DNA of 64,000 bases from Sabethes cyaneus (Eukaryota; Arthropoda; Insecta; Diptera; Culicidae). The notes below the pieces were generated by a model. It searched no databases, was not told the DNA's origin, and worked only from the letters and a program-made list of their open reading frames with translations. Position numbers and translations under genes: made by a program. The stretch covers positions 74,423,449 to 74,487,448 of the forward strand of contig NC_071355.1 in the NCBI RefSeq assembly GCF_943734655.1, read 5' to 3'. Each line of letters opens with the position of its first letter. Position 1 is the first letter of the stretch. This document shows, piece by piece, positions 57,135 to 64,000 of the stretch.

Positions 57135-57290
57135 CCCGATTTCAATGACCACGCCTTGTCTCCCCTGAGATTCTATAAACACCTTTGTTTCGTTATTTTC
57201 TTCTACCGTTCCCTCCGTTATAAAAAAATTAGTTAAATGCCTGATCTCATTACAAAGGTCAAGCCAAAAACACGGAGGTGGTTGAAAAAT
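57135..57290. repeat. TTTTC-T-CCGTTCCCTCCGTTATA repeat-family member
   Basis: GCCTTGTCTCCCCTGAGATT, then CCTGATCTCATTACAAAGGT, resembles 9290-9435 and 2975-3010 (TTCCTGACCTCATTATAAAG). Confidence 0.4.
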
Positions 57291-57309
57291 TTTCGTTTTT
57301 CGATTATTG

Positions 57310-57690
57310 TTCAAGAGTTATGAATTTTAGAAATATGCGATGCCCAAAAAAATGGAAAATTTCCATTTAAGGATATGTATTTAAATGCGGAAGAGATTGA
57401 CGCATTTTTTTTATTTATTTCCAAAAAGACCTTCATATCGTCGGGATAAATAAGCCATTTCTGATTTTTGAGAGAAAATAAAATGTCATTTACGTCAGTA
57501 CAAAATGAAAAGAAAAGTCCCAAAATAGGGCCTTGAGGCACACCTGAAGTGATTACTTAGATTGGGTTCGAAAGGTTTCTGTTAAATTATTTAGTCTTTG
57601 ACGATTGGTCAAAGACGAATCAAATTATTTCAGGAGTCCCATTTTTTTAGGAGTGAATATTCTTTGTAATGGCCTTACTGAAGTCTGAAT
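57310..57690 (-). pseudogene. Jockey-type RT fragment
   Basis: The - strand reads LYSDFSKAI (motif A), then MPQGPILGLFFSFCTDVNDI and CLIYPDDMKVFLEINKKN, i.e. GVPQGSVLGPLLF...LIYADDMKIFLEI with YADD changed to YPDD. Stops lie between these blocks. Confidence 0.75.
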
Positions 57691-57699
57691 AAAGAGCTT

Positions 57700-58370
57700 C
57701 TGTACGGTCTTCCTCATTCGGTGTATTCAATGAATAGTTCGGCAAGATTTATATGTCCGATATAGGCCGAAACAAGTGAACCTTTTTAGGCAAATTATGA
57801 ACACTTCAGATTGACAAATGTTAAATAATTTGCAAGCTGCTGCTTCCTGCAATGCAGTAGACCATTAAAGATTCCGTTCTTCGCATATGGGAAAATAAAA
57901 CCTCCGTTCTTCACATGCGGTAAAATCGCAAACATATGTTTCATCGCACTGACTCAACGCAACGTGCGTTGTGCCCCTCCTCGTCCGATTAGGGTTGACA
58001 GAATATGTCCGAAAACCGTCAACGCGCGCGCTGACCAGCAAAAAGTCGAAGGTGTTTTTAGCGCGTTATCACTCACCTGTTTCGCAGCGCGATCTATTGT
58101 AAAGGTAAAGCTGTGAAGTAAACGCGCGTTGCAGGTTGTAAACAACATATTTGAACAGCTCATGTTCTGCTGTGTGGACAGCCTCAGCCTCAGCCTCTCC
58201 TGCCTATGCCTATGTGCTTGCTCATTCGCTCGAAAGAACGCCTGCATGCCTGCCTGCTCGCAAAGAGTGCAAAGCTGTCACACTCAACTGAACCGTACCC
58301 TATCTATCTTGGGGGCAGAGTGACGTAACGCTAAGTTGACTCGAGCAGTCATTTGTTCGTTTATTCTACC
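57700..58370. other. Intergenic, imperfect short duplications
   Basis: TTCCGTTCTTCGCATATGGG and TCCGTTCTTCACATGCGGTA are imperfect neighbours at 57870-57930. CAGCCTCAGCCTCAGCCTCT at 58180 is a short tandem repeat. Base composition becomes CpG-rich toward 58000-58350. A consensus-like donor (CAG|GTGAGT) exists on the - strand near 58073, so divergent transcription is possible but unproven. Confidence 0.3.
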
Positions 58371-59472
58371 GCCGCCGTACCGTCAACTTTGTATTCGATG
58401 GACTAACTAAGCGGGCCGGCGAGGCAGGCAGGCAGAACCACTCACGACCGAACTGAGTGAGGATCAGCCTGCATGTCTTGACGGGAGGCACGGTTTTGTC
58501 GGGTTCGTTCAATTATCCATTAGTTAGCATCGGCGGTGACGGCCGCTGCCTGGCGCTGCTGTGTTCGTTCACTCGCCACGTCATATTTGTTCAGTTTTCG
58601 TTTTGCTGTCCTCCCCGCTAGGTGTCTGCCTGTGGTATTCTCGCCTCCGGGGAGGGTGTATTGTGTGTGTTGTGTGTTGTGTTGTGCTGTGAGATAGTGT
58701 CGCTGTCATTTCGAGTTACATCGCAAAAGATGTCTTGGTTTGCCAAGTTCTCACCCGCCTGTTCAGTTGTTAGTTGAGCACAAGATATTTACTATGCCGG
58801 GTGGTTTATTGAAGATCGTCACGTAGAATAGTGACATGTGTAATGCCGTTTGTGTTATGATTTACGCTCGTCTCTTACGATTAGTGGACGGTTTACTCAA
58901 GTCTCGAACGCATAGTGATTCTTTTGCGAATGATATGATATACAGTGAAAACAGTTGTTGATTAGCACTCAAGGACATTTAGAATGAAGAGGCCTACCGC
59001 ATTCCTACAACGAAGCTGACGTAAAGCATGACGAAGCCAGTCAACTATTTTCAGCAGTGAATGGGATACATTAATCATATTGAAGCTTTGTATCAGGAAG
59101 TACAACTTTACCCTACAGCAAACTGAAAACTGAAGTTGATGCAGTTCTGTGATCTGATTGTGGTTGTGAATTTATAACGGAAACCTAATTGAGTGTCAAC
59201 TGGAGGATCGCGACACTGCAGCAGCATGATCAGTTACCGTGAAATTAACGCCTTGGTTGTCAAGAGCTGATCAAAGGGATCGGCCCAATTGGTAAATGGT
59301 GTGGAGGTGGAATGTAAATTAGTCGAAGAAATCAGTTGATCGTGAATCCAGGTCAGGTGTTGTTAAATCGTTAAGATCTGTGCACGGGCAGTGAAGCAAA
59401 GTTCGGCGCTAGGCGGCGAATGAACAGCGAATATTGAAAGAAATTGTAAAAAGTGGTAGTAAAGGCGACAAA

Positions 59473-59638
59473 ATGGGCATTGATATGGGTATTGTCGATG
59501 AGCTGGAGCGAATCCCCAGCACCACACTGGCTGCACTGCGGGGCATACTAGTCAAATCGTTGTCACGAGAGAATTTAAGTCTGACCGATCAACAGCTGCT
59601 GGCAAATCGGAAGGAACGTCACGTGTCGTTCAAAGTTG
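59473..59638 (+). CDS. First coding exon of an unrecognised + strand gene, with a long 5' leader
   Basis: An ATG at 59473 (ACAAAATGG, good context) opens 55 codons ending at a consensus donor (GTTG|GTAAGA, GT at 59639-59640), leaving phase 1. The peptide begins MGIDMGIVDELERIPSTTLA and ends RKERHVSFKV. It is leucine- and charge-rich, predicted helical, with no signal peptide. Upstream, from roughly 58370, the DNA is GC-rich, with TCAGTT at 58592 in a pyrimidine context and GTGTGTTGTGTG runs, and carries several short upstream ATG frames, as long insect leaders do. The frame just before the ATG is open but starts without ATG. I do not recognise the family. The next exon is not certain; 60325-60420 is a candidate. 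Confidence 0.5.
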
Positions 59639-60321
59639 GTAAGAAACATAATTGTAAGGTTTATTGGAGCATAAAACAACACGTATGGAAATGTGTATTA
59701 CGCTGACGAGATTTACGTTCAAATATATTAGTTTGAACGCGAAACTCATTATATAGAAGTAAACTTTTACCTTTATTAACACTTTTATAGGTGTAATAAA
59801 ATATTGTTATAACTCAATGAAAAGAATGAATTTATCAAAAAAAAAGAAGACTAAAACAATAATTCTTCTCTTTTTCACCGAAAAGTAAACATACAAATCA
59901 AGCAGGCAACCAGGTGACAACAACAAAAAAAATGAAAGGCCCAGGAAATTGTTTATTACAACAAATTAAGACATTTAATGATTTATTGAAAACACGAATG
60001 ACATTTATCCATATTTATGTTTTGCGATTGTTAATTGTGAATAGGTATGTCACCGCCGTGGTTTCCTTTCGCGGTTCTTAATGACTGGGCGACCAATTAA
60101 AGCCAACGTTTTATTGCATGATTTCTTTCTAATTTTCTTATTATGCCTGGTAGGCAAGGACAAAGAAAATAAATGATACTTTGCTTGATTAACTATGATT
60201 TATTAATGATATTTCAATTATTTTCTGTGTCTTATTGTAATTTAATTGTTCACAATAAAAGCTTTTGTGTGTGCATTATTTCCACAACGAGATTTAATGC
60301 ATATTTTTTTCGGGGAAAGTT

Positions 60322-60420
60322 AGCTTTCTCGTGCAACAACTCATCTCAGGTAGAATCGGCCAAAATGGTTGCTGAGCAAATGCTCTCACTGAATGACGCG
60401 CAAGAACTCACCATGTCTCT
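60322..60420 (+). other. Candidate internal exon
   Basis: The frame SQVESAKMVAEQMLSLNDAQ looks coding. AG at 60320-60321 (GAAAGTTAG|CTTTCTC) would join in phase 1 to the exon at 59638, reading FKV-A-FSCNNSSQ. The alternative AG at 60349-60350 (CATCTCAG) has the better pyrimidine context but gives a stop in the required phase. No clear donor follows. Treat as a hypothesis. Confidence 0.2.
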
Positions 60421-60754
60421 GTGTAGAAAAAAAGAGCAAAGGTTCACAATTTGCCGATTGGAACAATTTATTCAGAAGAGCCTTTTTGGGTCCTCTTGGT
60501 TTAGTACTTTTCGGTTTTATTTTAAAGCTATAAATATTATGTAATCGAACTGAAAATGTTGGAATGTATCTTTCTTGAAAATGGAGTGATATCTTTCATT
60601 TCTAGAAAGGTTCAGTTGGAGAAAATCATGTTGAAGCGATTTATGATCTCCATTCCCACTTGTCTCGGGGCACCTTATTTGTTTTGTTTTAACAACTGGT
60701 TTTCAAAAATTGCAAAATTTCAATGACGCGTTGGTTTTATGCGATTGTCATACC

Positions 60755-60830
60755 AATATGCGCGAACAAATTTAATGCGCATATGCTGCACAACTACGTA
60801 AATGGTTGAATTATTTATTTGCATTATTTA
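60755..60830. repeat. Dispersed repeat shared with 10253-10320
   Basis: ATGCGCATATGCTGCACAAC followed by TACG is identical in both places, with further similarity on each side (GAACAAATTTAATGCG against GAAAAAATTCAATGCG). Confidence 0.55.
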
Positions 60831-61000
60831 TTCTATCGGATATTTTTTTTGAGTCGCTATAAACCAAATCGATCAGGGTGGTATGACAGTAAATTTTTTC
60901 TGCTCATTGATATATATTTTCAAGTTAACAAAGCTGCTGGACTGATCTAGCTTTTTATCAGAGCATGCTTTATGCTTTATTGCTTTGTAGAATAAAGGGA

Positions 61001-61217
61001 AAAAAGCAAAGCTGTGGGCTTGAACGTCTTTCTAAGACTTGACCCTACTTTATCGACCGACTTGGCGGCCAGCTATTAGAGTACAGCACAGTTACGGGGC
61101 TAGTGCAAAAATCCTACTGACTCTACATATATCTGGCAGCACCGCCTAGCCGAGATTCGAACATACGGTGACTGGCTTGTCAGACCAGCATCGAACCTCG
61201 AAGCTAACTGGGCAGCC
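61001..61217 (-). mobile_element. tRNA-derived SINE, most complete copy (Feilai-like)
   Basis: On the - strand it starts GGCTGCCCAGTTAGCTTCGA (A-box region TAGCTTCGAGG). The B box GTATGTTCGAATCTCG follows, then the body ACTAGCCCCGTAACTGTGCT and GTCGGTCGATAAAGTAGGGT, and the tail ends CCCACAGCTTTGCTTTTTTC. Length is about 217 bp. A and B boxes spaced like a tRNA indicate an internal pol III promoter. The Feilai name is by resemblance to the known mosquito SINE type, not by alignment. Confidence 0.7.
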
Positions 61218-61219
61218 AG

Positions 61220-63600
61220 AACGAAGGGAAAATCTTCATTAAGTTATGACGCTTAAGGTCAAGTAGCGAAAAGCAAAAATGGTTGTATTGCTGCTTTCAG
61301 CAGAGCGCTACAAGACTACTTGAGAGTATAGCCTGATTCTTGAAACGGCTATAAAAACCTTCTAAAGAGTGGATTACTTGGCCGGAAAGCAGTTTTATAG
61401 CGATCATCAGAAAGTTCTAGTGGTGCTCATAGTTTTCCTAGCGGTTTTATGAAATTGGTCATAAAAACCACTAGAGGAGTGAAGGAGTGAAATTTAAAAT
61501 ACTGAAAGGCTTCGCCTTTACATCGGCTTTACTAGAACCTACTCTACATAATCGCCTGATCATATCATTACCTTATTTTTATCAACTTAGCCGTTCGATG
61601 TCACTATCGGGGAGTCGATTTTATTCAAAAAATATTGTAATAAAAACTTGAAAAATGGAACACACAACAGCTCAGTGCACGGCTAAAAACAAAACGAATT
61701 GACTAGACATTTACTGACAGTAAAATCACTAGCTTACAAGCAGTCCATTCGGTCATGTTTTTTTGTAGGAGAATGAACCACTGCGACCAATAATAGAGAT
61801 CTATTGTGGTATATTCAGTCAAGTAACTCGACAGATTCATATAATACCAAAGTAGTCTCGTACAGCAATCTGTAAATTATAATTGCATTTCTAAAAAGGA
61901 TTTGCTCGATAACTTTGAGAGACCTTGGCAAAATGGACCCCCCCAAAACCGAATATTTCCAGATGCGCTTAATGAATGAACGATGATTGAATCGAGAGTA
62001 CGTAGCATAACAATAAGCTTGTCAGAGTACATTTATGGCAGTCAGTATGGCACGCAATATCTCTCTTTCCTTCTTTTTTCCGTTTACCAACATACTCCCA
62101 CCGCCTCAGAAAACCATCACAAATAAAATGAAAATTAGCTTAACTAGCCTAAATAAGAAGGTTTTGCATCTGAGAATTATATTGCATTCTATAAGTTGTA
62201 TTACACTCTGAGTCAAAAATTTCACTGAATACTGAGATTTGTTCTCAATTAAAATTCAGCATTATATTTTCACTTTTTTGCCGTTACTTTTTCAATTAAA
62301 GCACTTGCGAAACATAACATAGCTCTAAGATCGATAATTTAATAATGAAAATATCTAGGCAATTTCAAAATATGCGTTGAAAATATGCTAATAATATCCA
62401 TTTTTAACCAGCCTCTCCATCCAAGATGTCACTAACAAAATGGAAGTGTTGTCTATAACCAGGCATTGAACTAGAAAACAAATCGGACTTTAGTCTTATA
62501 TGATGAAAACTAGTGACCCCAAATGACGACAATATATAAAATAAGATGGTCACTACACGATCTCAGACGCTGTCCACGATGATGCTGACGAAATTCGTTT
62601 TCGCAGTGATGCACAATGCAGACTTTAAACAGCTTGCTAAGCAGAATTTTATTATGGCAACTGGGGAGGTGTTTCAAGCATTCGAAATTTCCTTATAAAT
62701 ATCTGGTTTGGCATGCTATCTCTATCTGTGGCTTGAAAGGTGACATATTTATTGCAACCGGAACCATTAAGCTGGAAATTTTCGTGAGCAAATGTTTGAA
62801 AAAGCACCCGCAGATTTTCTTAAAATAACACAATTGGTCCGTGCTGTTTTGGCCGGATTTGCCATTCTGCCATTACGAAGCTCGTGGAGTGTTCTGCCGC
62901 GAACAACGTGCAAGTGGTGCCCAAGGACAAGAGCCCTCCTAACACGTTACAGTTCTGCCTATTAGAGCTGACCCACAGACAAACAGACATAACACTCGTT
63001 TTCCATTCTTCGTACCGATTAAACCTTCATTTCAAATTTGGGCTTAGTTGGGAATGTCTCCGTTTTGGTCAAAGTGGCGCTTTTTGACGAAAGAAGGGGA
63101 ATTCCCCATAAAAATACTTGCTCCTTCGAGGGATACCCATGTTGCTATTTGATATTTGGGAATGTCGATCATAGATGGTGCTAGTATTCAGGACAAATGT
63201 AAGGTACGATAATTTTTGTTGATTTTTCTTCCAAGAGTTATGTCTGTGGCTGAACCTTACAAAGAAAAAAAATTGATATTTCAATAGAAAATTGAATGAA
63301 TAAACTTTTATGCATTATTGTTTGTTCAAATTTTAATTGTAATGCCCATTAGACCTAAGCCATGCCTATTGAACCTGGGCTCGAGATTGCAAACATTAGA
63401 AGCGAAATGGCGCGGACCAGAGTGTTATAACTGGACCTTGCGTCCTTTCAAAATAACGCGAAATGATTGGAATTCCTTCGCTGTCTCTGGTGCATTACTT
63501 CAGTGAATTGAAATTGTTTGAATCATGTTCAAGGACAAGTATAGAACACTAGGATGATGCAGAGTTATCTTTCGACTAATCCCTTGCTGGAATAAATAAA
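61220..63600. other. No supported gene
   Basis: 61330-61480 contains TATAAAAACC and GGTTTTATGA segments that resemble the interior of CCCAAGTAACA-type elements. ACAGACATAACACTCG at 62982 and the inverse CAAGAGTTATGTCTGTG at 63233-63249 bracket about 270 bases and may be a decayed inverted-repeat element. No recognisable protein was seen. Confidence 0.35.
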
Positions 63601-63606
63601 AAAAAT

Positions 63607-63655
63607 CGGGCCCGGGTCGGGTTCGGGTTTGGAAAATATGAAACCCGGCCATCTT
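63607..63655. repeat. Third fragment of the CCCGAACCCGACCC repeat
   Basis: GGGCCCGGGTCGGGTTCGGG, then GAAACCCGGCCATCTTTA, matches the end of the blocks at 19285-19430 and 19455-19615. Confidence 0.6.
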
Positions 63656-64000
63656 TATTGAATATCTCGAATGCTGCAAGTCTTCATGCTGTACAGCTCT
63701 GTGGTCTTGTGCGAATCGTGAATCCAAAAGCCGGATGTATATTACTGCGCTGTGGTGAATCGTACACATCGGCCTAGCTTCACTGGTAAATCTGCTACTA
63801 AGCAGATGTAAATTTACAAATACTGACCTTGCTTTGTGAAATCTAATCGAATATCGATCACTGGAATGCCGTATTTCCATTAGTACGGCTGGTGCAATTA
63901 ACTTAAACGAGAACTCTCCACTGTATGAGTGATGCACTCGGTGAACACCTAAAAATTAACTTGTTGCGAACCTGCGAATATTGTCGAGCGCAAGAATTCG

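Noticed and set aside
1..64000. CRISPR array, operons or bacterial genes
   Set aside because: The only regular repeats are the 143-bp minisatellite and simple repeats without spacer structure. All evidence is eukaryotic.

Overview
This is repeat-rich, AT-rich insect chromosomal DNA, most likely from a culicine mosquito. The reasons are an intron-poor cullin-1-like gene family, tiny insect-size introns, many decayed Jockey-, LOA- and RTE-like non-LTR retrotransposons, tRNA-derived SINEs of the Feilai kind, and abundant TA-target and hAT-type MITEs. There are no bacterial features. The host assignment is an inference from repeat style, not from a species-specific marker.

Region 1 to about 16770 is a tandem segmental duplication carrying cullin-1 (CUL1) paralogues on the + strand. 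The window opens on the last codons of one copy (1-34), then has a complete second copy (5104-7574) and a complete third copy (13906-16361). Both complete copies fit a two-exon model: a 43-nt first coding exon, a short phase-1 intron, and a single long exon of about 2.3 kb. Flanking DNA is shared between units and differs mainly by clean insertions. Comparing units therefore gives filled and empty sites for several transposons. The two proteins keep the cullin C-terminal half and the NEDD8-acceptor lysine but differ strongly in the N-terminal, Skp1-facing part.

Region 16.9-31 kb is a transposon graveyard. It holds a tRNA-derived SINE, a split Jockey reverse transcriptase, a dead DDE (IS630/mariner-like) transposase, a CCCGAACCCGACCC-type repeat with G-quadruplex motifs, an RTE-like element split by a MITE, and a 3.9 kb element containing about 21 monomers of a roughly 143-bp minisatellite. 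A second copy of that last element, with one monomer, lies at 39 kb.

Region 31-44 kb has no recognisable protein gene. It does contain a textbook recursive-splice (ratchet) site at 34173/34174 on the + strand, which suggests it is part of a long intron. Region 44.8-57.7 kb is again layered LINE debris (LOA, RTE-like, Jockey) with two near-perfect fold-back elements. Region 58.3-59.6 kb looks like a real 5' untranslated leader plus first coding exon (ATG 59473, donor after 59638) of a + strand gene I do not recognise. The rest to 64000 looks intronic.

The only intact protein-coding genes I can defend are the cullin paralogues and, with less certainty, the first exon at 59473. The most interesting signal is the cullin-1 array: intact reading frames whose differences are mostly amino-acid-changing while the surrounding non-coding DNA is nearly identical.
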